The translations under genes were made by a program, and so were the position numbers. A stretch of DNA of 64,000 nucleotides from assembly GCA_029747015.1 (NCBI GenBank), contig JAKOGI010000833.1:62001-126000 (forward strand), written 5' to 3'. Source of the stretch: Carnegiea gigantea (taxonomy: Eukaryota > Streptophyta > Magnoliopsida > Caryophyllales > Cactaceae). Below the pieces are notes generated by a model that saw only the letters and a list, made by a program, of their open reading frames with translations, had not been told where the DNA came from and made no database searches. Below are positions 11,151 to 23,142 of this stretch, piece after piece; positions within the stretch are counted from its first letter, which is position 1, and each line of letters opens with the position of its first letter.

Positions 11151-12739
11151 TGATAAACCTCTATTTTCGACCTCCTTTGAACCCATATTTGATCACTTTC
11201 CTCAAGGATTTTTTGAAAAACTTTGAAGTAAAGAGGTCGCATTACCCTCCTTTGTCCCAAATTTTGCTCATGTATGATGTTTCATGTCTTCAGGAGTTCC
11301 TGCTGAAAGAAAACAAGAAAACTCGCTGATGTTAGTTGAAATAAGGGCCAAGAAGATAAATTTCAAGTCAAGGAAGAAGTCAGTGGGATCCAGAGAACTG
11401 GCATGGGGACCCAATGCCCATAGGCCTGGTCGTGCCATGCCGAAAGCACAAAGAGGTGGAATCCGAAGATATAGCACGGCCCCCCCATGCTGGGTGGCAC
11501 GACCGTGTCATGCCCCTTTCTTTCGCGACTTAATTCTTTCTTCCGTTTTTGGGGAGGATTGTCTCGTAAATTTTTAAGAGCACTCGAGAGAGGCGATCTT
11601 TAGGATTTGAACTCTGAATACTTTGCATACGTTTAGAGATTAGATTGAGGAGTTTAATTTACTACTAATTGTGGGATCGATTGTGGAAATCAATTGGAGT
11701 ATGCTTATTTCTCTCTTCTCTTGCGATCTCATTTAAAGTTTGCACCTTTGGTGATGTTTTCCAGATTTTTATTGTTGTTTGTGAGTATCGATATGATTAG
11801 AGGCTAAATTCTTAATCTTGGATTGGGAGTAGCCCCTATTATGCGAAATTGAATCATGCTATAAGTTTTTGCGAATCATGCCCATGTTTGTGATTTGAAA
11901 TCTCGCATAGTACGCCAAGTATTTGTTGAATTGCTTGAGAGAGATTTATTCATTGTTCTTAGTTAGGATTTAGGCGTTCATCGAAAGTTGTGTCTTTTAT
12001 TTAGTGTGACTTTGTGAGTGATTGATCTTCCTGATGTGAAAGTGGTTGGGGTTTCAATTGGGAATATTTGATTACTCCATCCCGTGACATTGATAATTCT
12101 ACTTTCATGAAAATAGACAACTAGGATTAATTTAGTTCGTCTATTGATGTTTGAGAGAAGGCGTAGATGCGATTCAAACTGTAATCTCTTCCACTTTAAT
12201 TATTTTCATGGGTAGGCTTTCATGATTTAGTTTATGATTCATATAACATAATAGAGTGGTGAATCCTAATCTAGGACCCTTGCTGTTATCGAATTAGACA
12301 AATTTATTTGTTTTCAGCAGAATAGTATCGCTATTTAGCCCCACTCAACATAAGTGGACTCTTGCCTAAATTGAGAGTTGTAAGTCAATTTGTAAAGCCG
12401 GAAATGTCTGACCCGACATGATAACATGACACGAACCCGACCCGAAGTTAATGAGAGAAACCCGAACCTGACCTGAACTGAATCGATATCGACCTGAAGT
12501 CGACACAATAAGACCGTTTAGCATGAAAAGCTCTTATTTTTCAATTTAAAGCAAATCTAAGCTATTCTTAACACCGACACGAAATTGACTTGTTTATTAA
12601 ATGAGTCGACCTGACCCGACCCGTTTTCCAGCTCTATCGATTTGGTGATTGAAAACAAATTCCACATGGACATGACTCGCACTTGCCGGTTACTAGCTGC
12701 AGCTACGTCGTGCACTTGCCGTGTAAATTTAAGACAACA
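11151..12739 (+). repeat. 3' LTR of Athila copy 1
   Basis: Direct repeat of 6-1338. It is 1589 bp against 1333 because of the MITE at 12393-12636 and its duplicated target. Ends aagacaaca, keeping the canonical CA, followed by atcag. Confidence 0.93.
12393..12636. mobile_element. hAT-type MITE inside the 3' LTR
   Basis: A 244-bp insertion absent from the 5' LTR. Termini TAAAGCCGGAAA and (reverse complement of the right end) TAGAGCTGGAAA match at 10 of 12. The flanks TCAATTTG (12385-12392) and TCGATTTG (12637-12644) are an 8-bp duplication with one mismatch, the length expected for hAT. The interior is rich in gacccgac/gaacccga repeats and has no ORF. The element at 58522-59254 has related tips and subterminal sequence. 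Confidence 0.85.
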
Positions 12740-12744
12740 ATCAG

Positions 12745-13600
12745 ATCAAATCATTCTGCTCAAATATGGGATATTATAAGTACTATGGACCCTGGTGAGC
12801 CTATCCCGGGCAGGATTCGACCACGAATGGTCGGATTTGTTTGTTAGGTACTCTATTTATTTATTTTTAAATAAGAACAGAATGGGGCTACAGGATCATG
12901 GAGAACCAAACCTTGGCTTTGACTAAGGACCCTGGCTGGGTTTCCTAGTTAGAGTCAGGTCTAGTTCCCTAGTCTGGTCTCTGGTATTAGCTTAATCTGG
13001 TAGAGAAACCGAGCATAAGACTGACTCAGGAATACGATCGGGTTCTTGGGTCGATTCCAGCCCTGAATTCTAATCCAGACATGCCCTACTGGCAACTATT
13101 AGGATTTGAATCGCTTGGCCCAATTCTAAAAGTATAGATAGGAGGAAACATGAGGAAAAATCATTAAACTTTAACTAATAGAGCTGCTAGTAAGTTTAGG
13201 AAAAACTTACAAACTAATTTTGCTTTTCGAAGCGAACCATAAATTAATAGGGGAAATCAAAAGGGACATCGAAAGATATTGCTGGTTTGGTTCAAAAACG
13301 ATTTGAAAAAGCTCCCAAATAATCTCTAGTGTGGGGACCATCTTGACTCCATGGACTAAAACCAAGGATCCAGATTTGAGGATGAAGGTACAATGACATG
13401 ATGTAATGCTTCACATCATCGCCCATCATCACTGACGGCCTCTACTAATCAATACTAAAAATTAAAACTTAATCATACTACCACACAGTCGTGAAGCACG
13501 TTAGAATCACTCATTCACATATAATCCAAGTAAAATGTTCATAAAAAAGGGTAAATAATTGAAAATATTACAACGGGCTGGGATGACACTTTTTAAAGGT
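12745..13600. other. non-coding DNA between two elements
   Basis: I see no ORF, repeat structure or known element edge. It and the sequence after 32603 were contiguous before Athila copy 2 inserted at tacat. Confidence 0.55.
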
Positions 13601-13605
13601 TACAT

Positions 13606-14861
13606 TGACCACTGTCGCAAGCGCATGGGTAGTCGTAGTATAGATAATAAGATCGCTCCTCAGGGACCAGTGTAATCTATCGAGTTTTGTCTATCGAAAT
13701 ATGCTAAGTAAAATTCTAATTCAAGAGGGTTTAATTTAACAACTTCAAATTCACTAATTTTAAATCAATTAAGGAAAGATGTCTAGGAATTCATGTAGTT
13801 ATGAAAGTTGATTGGATCAAAATGATACACATATGCTTTTCTCTAATCGGTTAATCTCGAGGAATTGCAATCTCTCCAAAAATTTAGTCTATTTTTTCGA
13901 AATCAACCAAATTTGCCTAAATTAAGCAAAAGTCATTCTTTCAAACTAATTTATCTTAATCCAAGTTGAATATCTTCGATTACTCTCTAGTCCTCCTAAC
14001 ATGCAAATATTTCTTTCGAGATGATGTTATGTCAGGTTTTATCAAGCAGTCTAACAATCAAATATCACCTTTCAGTTTTTCACTCAGTTGTTTCAAGTGT
14101 GCAAACAAACTTTGGTCAAAAATCTACTGAAAACATAATAATCACTTCGTAGAACAAAATAAAACCAATCATGAAATAAGCACAATTTTATATATTGAAA
14201 CATGATCCAACTACACTTTCATAAACTATGTAAATCTCTAGACAAAATAAAACTACTCACATATGATAAAAGATTAAACAACTAACTAATGTTTTGGTGA
14301 AATCTGAGAGGAAGAGCTTGACTTAGATAGCCTTTCAACCAAGGGCTTCAAACCACCTCTAAATCAAACACATACTCTCAAGATTTCTCACTATAAAAAA
14401 AAAATCAAACTAAGAATCTAAACTACAAAGAAGAAAATTGGAGAAAGAAGATGAACTATGCTATCCTTGCTTCTTCTCTATTGCTGCTGAGCGATGCTTT
14501 TTATAGAAAAATTTGGATGTTTTCAGCTGCACAGCCAAATGAAAACGAAGAGGCAATAGTTTCACCTCTCACTGTAGTTCGTGGTAGGCACCACAGTCCG
14601 ACCGTCGTCTCGGCTGGAACCGATTTTCTGCTCTTTCCTTGCTGCACGGGCGTAGCATATGGGTGTCCGTGGAGGAGGTCAAAATATATCCAGTAAGGGT
14701 CAAATGCTAGATATAAAGGCCTAAATCCTGCAAAACGCATCAAACAACTATACCCAAGTATAAATCGAGAATATGAGTATAGATTATGACATTAAGCACA
14801 TAATTCTCCTAAAAATGTGGCAAAATAGCCCTAAAATGATGTATGCATTAAGCACTTATCA
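13606..14861 (-). repeat. 3' LTR of Athila copy 2
   Basis: 1256-bp direct repeat of 31429-32598. On the - strand it begins TGATAAGTGC and ends GTGGTCA. It carries the GC-rich accacagtccgaccg-type segment at about 14570-14690. The Athila solo LTR at 54806-56074 is a diverged relative. Confidence 0.93.
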
Positions 14862-14901
14862 AACTCCCCCATGCTTAAACTATTGCTTTTCCTCAAGCAA
14901 T
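14862..14901 (-). promoter_or_regulatory. 3' polypurine tract and stem-loop of Athila copy 2
   Basis: On the - strand the stem-loop ATTGCTTGAGGAAAAGCAAT (14882-14901) precedes GCATGGGGGAGTT, which abuts the LTR. This is the same layout as 11112-11150. Confidence 0.8.
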
Positions 14902-16718
14902 GCTAAAACCAAAAAGATACAAAATCCCCTCAGGATAGATATAAGTAACATTCCAATGGCAAAGCTGATCCGAAGGTAGCCCAAAAATATGTAAAAATCA
15001 TTATCAAACAAATTAGGGAATGAAATTTTCGAAAATTGCTTGATAGATCACAATGTCAAACTTGAATCAATCCCCCCCGCCAAATCATCAAATACAGTCA
15101 TTCAGCATATAAAACAAACGAAGCTAGTAAGGTTGGTAGAACCTCACTATAGTTATGTAGAACTCATCATGCATGTGTTTGAAAATGTATACATAAAGGT
15201 TCCCTCAATTCTCATTCCTTAGACTCAAATCTATCATAATCTTGACAAGACTCTCAAATTCGCCATCACTAAAATGCAAACACATTAGACAATCATAAGG
15301 ACTTTCGTAAGGTTATAATGGGGCTATGTATAAAGGTAAGACGAGAACAAATGTTTTAGAAGTGAGGAGTTAGAAGCCATAGACTAAGAGCTAAACGATT
15401 CCAATGCATCATACTACAACCATCTTAAACCATTATAATCTATCAACAAAACACATCCCCAATTGAAGATAGAAAGAGTTGAAAATCATAAGAATTTACA
15501 ATTCTAACAAGGCTAACACTTTCTTTTTTTTTCGTTTTCATTTTTTTTTCTTTTTATGTTGTTTTTTCCCTTCTTTTTTAGCCAAGGGAAATTCATATCG
15601 AAATTTAATTTCTAACTTTTCTCTAAACTTTGTACAATTAGACAAGGGATTTATCAAGATCTCAAATCCCTTCATCAAACAACCAAAACCCACTAAAAGA
15701 AAGCAATCCACCTTACCTGATGCAAAAGAATGAAACGCTCCTCTAGTCTTGGCTTAAGGGTAAGATAATCATTTGGCCATAGGCTATAATAGGAGGTTCA
15801 AATCAAGAAAAACAGATATAGGCTCAATGGGGCTAGTAAGGGATATAATATACAATAAAGGTGACTATTTGGTCATTGGGTTTAGCAAATTAAAGAAAAA
15901 TGCCTCAATCATATTGCCTAAATGCATATGTGAAATGTGATCTTGAATGAGAATCAAAGCAAGTTCTAGAGAAATGATGCCAAGGAAGAGTCACACATGA
16001 AAGAACGATGAGAATAAATTGATAAATAGTCTCTAAAAGCTCAAAGTCTCACGGGACATCTACCAAGTTCATAACTAGCTCATTAGTAAACACATGCTAA
16101 AATTCATGTAAAGACTCATGGAGTAATCAACACGCACTCACAATGTAGTCAAAACATGGTTCTCGTTTTCGCAAACTCATTCTCAAATATTTTATACACA
16201 ATTTGGGTAAATCAAAGGATCAAACTAAATCAAAGAAGTCTACCTAGTTTACAAAGATCTTCATCAGTGGATTTTTTTTGTTGTCTTTTTTTTTTGTTTT
16301 TTAAAAAACTTTTTAGTACATGCATGCTTCTAATAATAATGCAAATGAAAATGCAAAGGGACTAAAATGCAACCTAGAATGAAAAGAAAACTAAATGCAC
16401 TTACTAAAATACTGCTAAACAAAACTAAAATCTAAAACAAAAACTCAAAAAACTATCACAAACAACATATACAAAGCACAAGCACACCAAACCAATTTAG
16501 GCACCAGACGCCAAATACAATGACTAACTCCCCCATACTTGAATCACACATTGCCCTCAATGTGGGCATACAATAGGAAAAGGGAATGCGAGTAGCACAA
16601 AGCAATCAGAAAAGAGGTGGTGGAGGAGGATGGGGTGGTTGGCCATAAGAGATATACCAATCCCGCCATGTCTCCAGATATGCCCTATAGTCCTAAAAAT
16701 ATTGAGTCTGGGTAGCAA
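14902..16718 (-). other. 3' untranslated region of Athila copy 2
   Basis: No coding signal; short ORFs here have no family resemblance. T-rich runs on the + strand at 15520-15575 and 16268-16310. It ends (in - strand sense it starts) with a second stem-loop/polypurine module at 16526-16564. Confidence 0.65.
16526..16564 (-). promoter_or_regulatory. internal stem-loop plus polypurine-like tract (copy 2)
   Basis: On the - strand CACATTGAGGGCAATGTG is followed by TTCAAGTATGGGGGAGTT. It sits just after the Athila-specific ORF, as 9301-9336 does in copy 1. A second plus-strand priming site is an inference. Confidence 0.6.
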
Positions 16719-17940
16719 TCATACCACGAAGCTCATTGTGGTGCTCTTAGATGAAGTCCGGAAGAGCGGCATTCTCAGAAGCAACAAATGCTCAAAGGGA
16801 AACTTGCTCCTCTTGAATGAGTCTAAGGATGACTTGGAGGTCGGCATAGTCAGAAGGGGCTGGTTAAGAGGAAGAACTATGTCCTGCTTGACTAGAATGA
16901 GGGGCTGGATAATAGGGTACGGGTTGAACAACTTCGTTATCACCAGGTACCCAATAAAGGCTAGCCGAGTAAAGTAAGGTGGTTCGATCAACATTGGGAA
17001 ACGAAAAATGCCGGTCCCCAGGGTAAACCCAACATAAACACCCAGCCTTAACTTTACAAAAGTTCATAATTTCAAAAGCAGCTTGATCAAGTCGCTCAGA
17101 CCTAGAAGCTCTATCCTCAGGGTTGGGCTCAATACCCAAAAATCTAACAATAGTACTTATAATATCACCTATGACTATCCTACCTTTAGTGCTAATAGCA
17201 GCACTATGCAACTGCCTGGCTAAAAATGAACCAAGCTCAAACTGGACACCTTCAAGCATACAGGACAAAAAGTACAACTCAGACAATCTCAGGACATTCA
17301 GACTATCGTCTCGAGCAAAGAAACAACAAACCAAGATACATTGAGCTACTCTAATGCAAGGGTTCCTAATATGAGTGCACTTCGATAAACTAGTGCTGTA
17401 CCTAACACTCCTCGAAAGTTCGCACCAAAATGCATTCGCATTGAATTCACGAGGGACTTGGCGGTTCGGTAAATCCATGCTAGGTGGAAGACCGAATATA
17501 CCATTAAAGGTACCTAAGTTCAACTCGTGAAATTGTCCCTGCAAATAAAATGATATGTACCTGGCTTAACATCGAGGTCACTTATGGAGTGTACTCAAGA
17601 ACTCTAGGGTCATGTCCCAGTATGTATGCTCTTTTATTTCTACAAAGTGTCCCATACCACCTCATGCAAATAACCACCGAACATCATCTAACATTCCTAA
17701 TTGAGCTAACAATTCCTCATCATAATATGCAGTTGTCACAACCATGCGTTCATCCAAAAAAGTATATCTGGCAACATGATAAGGATGCGTTAAACTAAGG
17801 AGGTGAGGAATGTTACCTTAAGGTTGCGCATTAGTAGAGGTTCGGGATGTCCTTTGAGGTCGGGTTAGTGCTTGACTTGAGGATCCAACCTCCTTGATAC
17901 TCGTTTGTCTTTTGGTAGGCGCCTTTGTTACAAAATGAAC
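16719..17940 (-). pseudogene. Athila-specific ORF after pol, copy 2
   Basis: The longest open part is 16864-17544 (226 codons) with blocks NGIFGLPPSMDLPNR, FNANAFWCELS, HIRNPCIRVAQCILVC and KGRIVIGDIISTIVRFLG. The region continues in shifted frames to about 17940 (N-terminal side; Lys/Thr-rich, then LDDVRWLF-like) and to 16719 (C-terminal side). It occupies the same place as 7584-9247 in copy 1, although the two have diverged strongly. Function of the family is unknown. Several hydrophobic residues cluster in the middle but no clear signal peptide is present. No ATG can be chosen with confidence. Confidence 0.72.
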
Positions 17941-18548
17941 TAAAAACTAAAACTAAAACCTAATAAGGAAATTTGAAAAAGAAAAAATGAAGATATTAAG
18001 TAAAAAGAAGAAGAATAAGAGAGAATAAAAGATGGGTATGGTGGATGAGTGAAGTGAGATGAGTTTGAAGAAGAAGATGAAGAAGGAGATGAAATTTGTG
18101 GGGAGATAAAAGATTAAGTGAAAAGGGATGATTTTGGCTGAAAAGGGGTGAAAAATTGAGAAGACATAAGGTAAGAATGGAGGTTGTAGTTATAGAGGTT
18201 TAGAGAGAGAAAATAGAGGTAGAGAGAGAGTGTGTGGTGAAGAAGATGAAGTGTGAGGGAAAATGAGGGGGCACCACAGTCAAAGACCTAGATCGCGGGC
18301 TGTAGCAGGTCACCACGGACCGTGGAGTTCACCATGATCCGATCGTGGTGTCTACTAACTCCGTTTTTTTTCCCCAATTTTTCTGGGTTGGCACTCCACG
18401 GCTACGGTGCTGGCTACCCTGGCCGTCGTGCTAAAACATTTTATTCCATAGTTTTTATTTTCTCTCCTTTTTTCTTTTTTCTCTTTCAAACTACAAAAAC
18501 AGTAAAAATCAGAGCGAAGGAAGAAAAAAGGAAAAGAGCTTGGGTTAC
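17941..18548 (-). other. spacer between pol and the Athila-specific ORF, copy 2
   Basis: Purine-rich on the + strand (about 17945-18260), then a GC-rich segment with cacggaccgtgg and related motifs (18268-18440). The last bases gttac (18544-18548) are one half of the target duplication of the inserted element. Confidence 0.6.
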
Positions 18549-20147
18549 TGTTGGGAAATTTTGAGTGTAAATAAAAATGGCCGTAAGCGTACAGCTTTCA
18601 CTGTAGTACTTGAGGGTCGTCTCCTCAGAGACGAGAATGAGATTATGGTCACTAAGCACAAAAGTAATTAATTTAGCATCATTCTAACCTAATTAAAATG
18701 ATAAACACCTCATTCTAAATCATCATCAGTTATTCCCATGATTTTTGTGATTGTGGTAAAATACCAACATTAACTATGGCCAATCTTTACTAAGCATGTC
18801 ACCTAGTGGGCAAATTAAACTCATTCAACTGATACTTGAAATTCTAAGACATCCTCACTATGACTAACAAAATGGGTTCACAAAGGAAAATGACAAAATT
18901 AAACCAAGCTAACAATGACATTAACCGATGAATAGTAAAAGCAAATTGAAAAGGAAATAGAAGAGCTTACATAACTCCTGTTGGTATTTAGCTGATTTCA
19001 CGAAATAAGCTCTTAACCCAAGAGTAAAACTTCTACTATTTCAGTAAGTAGAAAAAGGAAGTAAGAATCGAAGCCCAAACAAAAGAACAACTGGAGCCAA
19101 AAGCAAAACAAAGTGAGGACAGCAAGAAAAAGGTGAATAGGGCATCCCTGTTCACATGAGCTCAGCCCGACCCTTCAAGCTCCATCAATGGAGTGTCTCT
19201 CTATGCCCAACACTAAATCAGCAACAAAACTTGCATAATCAAGCTGAAATTTGAAGCAAACAGAGTAGCAGGGAAGGGGAGGTTGTTACCGAAATTCAAC
19301 CAAACCAACATCCAATTCTTGCACAATCAAACTAGATTCGTGAATCACTACTGGAAAACTCAAAATTGAAGCAGTATTACATGAAATTCAAAACCCAAAA
19401 TCCATTCTAACATGACAACCTAAAACCAAAATTTACCCTAAAATTCGAATAACTGGAATGGGAACAAAATTAGAACTAAACTAAACCTAAAGCTGAAATT
19501 AAACCTAACCTAAAACCCTAAAATTACCTAAAATTTCCCCCTTCAATGGCGTCGCTACCTTCATTTTATACCCAAGTCCTCTTTGATCCTCAAACCTTCG
19601 ATTTGCAGATGTCGTGTACGGTGGATGATGCTGCGCTGGTGATGCATTGGCATTTGCTGTGCGAAATTTGGATGGAGGGGGCATGGTTGGTGATGCGTCG
19701 AAGAGAGAGAGAGAGAGAGATGGAGATCGAAGAGCGAGAAAGAAGAGATGAGATGCAGGTGAAGAAGATGGTGTGAGGGGTCAGGGTTCTAGGTTGGCTT
19801 TCGGGGGGTTGGGGACCGAAAAGAAGAAAGAGACAATGAGAGAAGATTAAGGGGGGAATTAATATCACGTGCTGTGCACGTGGGGTCGGGGGAAATTTCA
19901 GTTTATTATTATTTTTTCTTCTTCTTCTTTCTTTGGGCTGAAAGGAAACGAGCTTAGGGAATTGGGTTGGGTCTATTGGTCCAGTTCTTCATTTTCTGAC
20001 ATTTTCATCATTTTTCGCATTTTTACCGTAATTATTTTCATTTTATTCAAAACCTACAAAACAAAATAAAATCAAATAAAAACCTTAAAAATATGATTAT
20101 AACGAGCGTAAAACAAGTGTAAAAATATCGATTTAGCGCATGCAACA
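18549..20147 (-). repeat. 3' LTR of the nested gag-only element
   Basis: 1599-bp direct repeat of 23915-25523. It contains a short (GA)n run near 19702-19720 and T-rich tracts near 19910. The two LTRs diverge at the far right: this copy has tcgatttagcgcatgc before aaca. Confidence 0.9.
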
Positions 20148-22019
20148 AGCCTATTAAACCCCTCGGTCTCCCAAGTGGACGAGTGAGGTCTCGTAAGGGT
20201 TTTCAAGTGAACTATGCACAAAATTTATTTCAAAAATAAAAAAATCTTTTTGATTTTTTTTCCTCAAAACTAATATGTACAAAATTGGGGAAAGATATGC
20301 ACATATTCTAATCAATTAAATCACCTATGTAACCAAGTTATTGATCTGCATATGCACAGAATGTACTTCAAAGCGCTCTACCTCTTTAATGACATCAGAG
20401 CACTAATTTTTCACCCCATTGAACATTAAGATTCTGAATCCATCCCAGTGCTCGTGTGCAAGTGTATCATCATCCCAGGGCTTAGATTTACCAGAATTAG
20501 ACTCAATCCCACTTGACTGACACAACTACATTATTATCATACTGACTTTGGAAGCAAGCTTTCCCAGTAGCAATATTGCCTCAAAGGGTAACATCCAGTA
20601 GCACGTGCCTCAAAGGGTAATGCCCAGTAATGCATGCCTCAAAGGGATGCTTATCATTCCAAATTTTATTCCATCTCTTTTTCTTTCTTTTTTTCTTCAT
20701 AAATTTTTTCAAAGTAATCGTGTCACAAGCTAGTCGGAGAATCATTCATGGAAACCTAAGACCTAAAGATAATGATGAAGGAAAGGACTGGATTACACAA
20801 CATATAATGAACAACTGGAGTTAGAATTAGGGCTTAGAATATCACATTGAGGTTGGAGACCTATCATGCACATCCTACTTATATACAAGCTCATAACCCA
20901 GGTACAAGGGATTCAAGCTAATTAGACATAGTACAAACGTTCTTAAAAACAAAACCAAAATATTTTTGAATTTTTCAAAAATTATGGGCACCTCACCCCC
21001 ACCCCAAAACTTTACAGTGTCCTCATTGTGGGAACTAAGACGCTAAAAAGCAAGCACATAAGCTATAAAACCATAAAACCATATTAAACCACAAATATAT
21101 ACAAACTAGGACACTAATAAAAATCAAAAACAAAATCAAAAACAAACATAAAATCACCAAAATCAAAATCTGAAAAGAAAAGCAAAAACAAAATTAACTC
21201 TAAAACAAACCAAACCACTAAATGGCCAAAATTAAGGCCAAATCAGAACAAAATAAAACCCAAACACAAAAATCAATAAGAAAAATAAAAACCAAAACCT
21301 AAAAGAAAACTAGCATAATCACCCAAAATAAAAACAAAATGAAACCAAGGACTTACTAAACACCAATCTAAATCAAAAGAAACCTAAAACAAAACAAAAT
21401 ACAAAAGAAAGAAAAGCTAACTACAAAACAAAAACAAAAACACTAAAATACCGACAAGGAAACAAAAAGAAACTATGAAACAAAAATTAAACCAAAGAAA
21501 AACCAAAACTTGCTAAATTAAAACAAAACACAAAACCAAGGAAAGAAAATACAAAATTAAAGAAACCAAACAAAGGAACTAAAGCATACACAAGAACAAT
21601 CCTAAATATTCACAACTACTCACAATCCTAGATATCAACAACTAACAAATATTCACAAATCATAACACAACCTAAGATGATCATAGCCCACACGACTCAA
21701 CATATGCCAAATTACTCCTTAAGATTGATCACCCATATATTCACAATCAACTAAGTATAAAAAAGAAAGAAAAGAAATGGAAAAGAGAAGAAGCTTGGAG
21801 CGTTCATACCAGGTTGGATACACGTTGTACCCAAACTATGCCTCACGAAGATGGTGCAACACGAGGCTTATGTAGCATTAGCCACTCCATATTAAGCTGA
21901 AAAATACAACTCAAATCAAAACTTGTCAAAGCACGTAGCAACTTATCAAACAAATAAGCTCAACTCTCAATAATATAGCCACACAGAAAAGTAGTGAGTT
22001 GGAACCAGAAAGAATACAT
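20148..22019 (-). other. 3' untranslated region of the gag-only element
   Basis: Non-coding. On the - strand a stem-loop (ACAATGAGGACACTGT, 21015-21030) and G-rich tract (AAGTTTTGGGGTGGGGGTGAGG, in 20991-21012) recall the Athila modules. 21040-21600 is an almost pure A/C-rich strand built of aaaac-like words. The short tract next to the LTR (cccctc at 20159) is a weak polypurine candidate. Confidence 0.6.
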
Positions 22020-22565
22020 CTACATAGCCAATAAAGCACAAGTAAAGGCCCGCTTCAACTTGTCAAAAAGTTGGGCCCAATTAGAAAGGAAATGAACATA
22101 CTTAAAATGAGCCAGTATTGAGGTCATTGGCCTAGAAACTATATCATCATGAACGAACAGTCTGGGTAAAATAGGGGATGCAAATTTCACAAGTCTATTA
22201 AGTCCAATATGCGTATGAGTCTGGTCTAAAGCAAAATTCTTAGTGGCAATCTTCTCAGACTCAACAAAATCAGACTTGCAATATTCAAAATGGAAGTCAA
22301 TTTGGATGGGATCAAAAGAGAAGGACTCATAATCAGCACAAAAACTATCATCAGAACTTCCAGGGGTTTCAAACTCACAAGAAAAAGATTCATATTCTAC
22401 ATACAGAATATTATCATCTAATTCGAGCAGAAGGTTAGGAATGATGGGATCAAAAGAGAATGATTCATATTCGACATGAACACCCGCATCAAGACCTTTA
22501 GTAACATCCAGTCCATATGAAAAAGATTCATATTCTGTATAAAGAATATCATCATCAAAGTTCAA
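22020..22565 (-). pseudogene. downstream part of gag-only ORF with YESFS repeats
   Basis: 181 codons on the - strand, opening with TTG rather than ATG, so probably not an independent gene. Its frame differs by one from 22588-23142, with only 22 nt between, which suggests one original ORF broken by a stop and a frameshift. The peptide has the word YESFS at residues 12, 33, 58 and 79 (spacings 21, 25, 21), in contexts VEYESFSFDP and ADYESFSFDP. It is acidic, then basic toward the C-terminus. I recognise no domain; similar acidic repeat tails occur in gag-only elements of plants. Confidence 0.6.
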
Positions 22566-22587
22566 AATAGTGAGTTCAGTTACCTCA

Positions 22588-23142
22588 TCACATAACTCCT
22601 ATGAAATATCTTTTCGAATCATCTAAATCATGAGGCTCAACTTCAGGTGTGATGCTTATTTCTAACTCACTAACAGTATCAAATTGTTCACCCACCTCAA
22701 ACTCACAAAAGTCATTCAGAGTGGTGGGTAGGTCGACATAAACTAAGATATCTTCAGTGACATCTTTGGGTGAGCTAGTGAGGGATGCAAGGTCTGATGA
22801 TAGAGACATAAGGAGGTCACTCTCTTGATCTAGACTAGGCAAATACATGTGTTCATTCAAATCAAGCCTAGCAGAATAAGAGGGTTCAAAATCATCATAG
22901 AGACTAATGTCAGGTTTAGGAGATCCTAAACTAGAGTCAATCTCACTATAAGTCTCCCTATTTTGGTTAAAACATTGAGAACAACCAGCAATTCTCGCTT
23001 TCATAGTCTCTATCATTTGATCAGTCATATCATTGATCTTCTTTTCAAAACTTACAGATGCAGCCTCAACATAAGCACGAAAAGGACAAATATGAGCATC
23101 ATGACTAGAAGATTCACAATAATCACATAAAACAGGAGGCAT
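22588..23142 (-). pseudogene. gag of the nested element, zinc-knuckle part
   Basis: 184 codons starting ATGCCTCC. A CCHC knuckle opens it: CDYCESSSHDAHIC (Cys6, Cys9, His14, Cys19), expected to bind element RNA. An amphipathic stretch follows (about residues 25-55) and then a strongly acidic, Ser-rich tail with a SLYDDFEPSYS block, typical of gag-only plant elements. It reads as the C-terminal half of gag: the N-terminal half lies upstream at 23160-23500 with stops. No protease or RT follows. Confidence 0.75.

Larger units (their letters stand above)
6..12739 (+). mobile_element. Athila-type Ty3/gypsy LTR retrotransposon, degenerate (Athila copy 1)
   Basis: Near-complete element of 12.7 kb. 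The 5' LTR starts TGATAAACCTC at 6 and the same sequence restarts at 11151. The flanks attag (1-5) and atcag (12740-12744) are a 4/5 match to a 5-bp target duplication. A tRNA-Asp-type primer site follows the 5' LTR and a polypurine tract precedes the 3' LTR. Internal order is gag, protease, RT, RNase H, integrase, then an Athila-type extra ORF and a 1.9-kb untranslated 3' region. Every coding block carries stops or frameshifts, so the copy is not autonomous. The Athila assignment rests on the ORF after pol, the tRNA-Asp primer site and the pol motifs. Confidence 0.93.

Noticed and set aside
13030..13075. Possible tRNA T-arm (gggtcgattccagccc)
   Set aside because: No acceptor or anticodon stem can be paired around it.
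16630..17344. + strand ORFs
   Set aside because: Antisense shadows of the Athila-specific ORF.
19546..19868. ORFs of 76 and 92 codons inside the LTR of the gag-only element
   Set aside because: Low-complexity (GA)n translation, and the matching region in the other LTR has no conserved frame.
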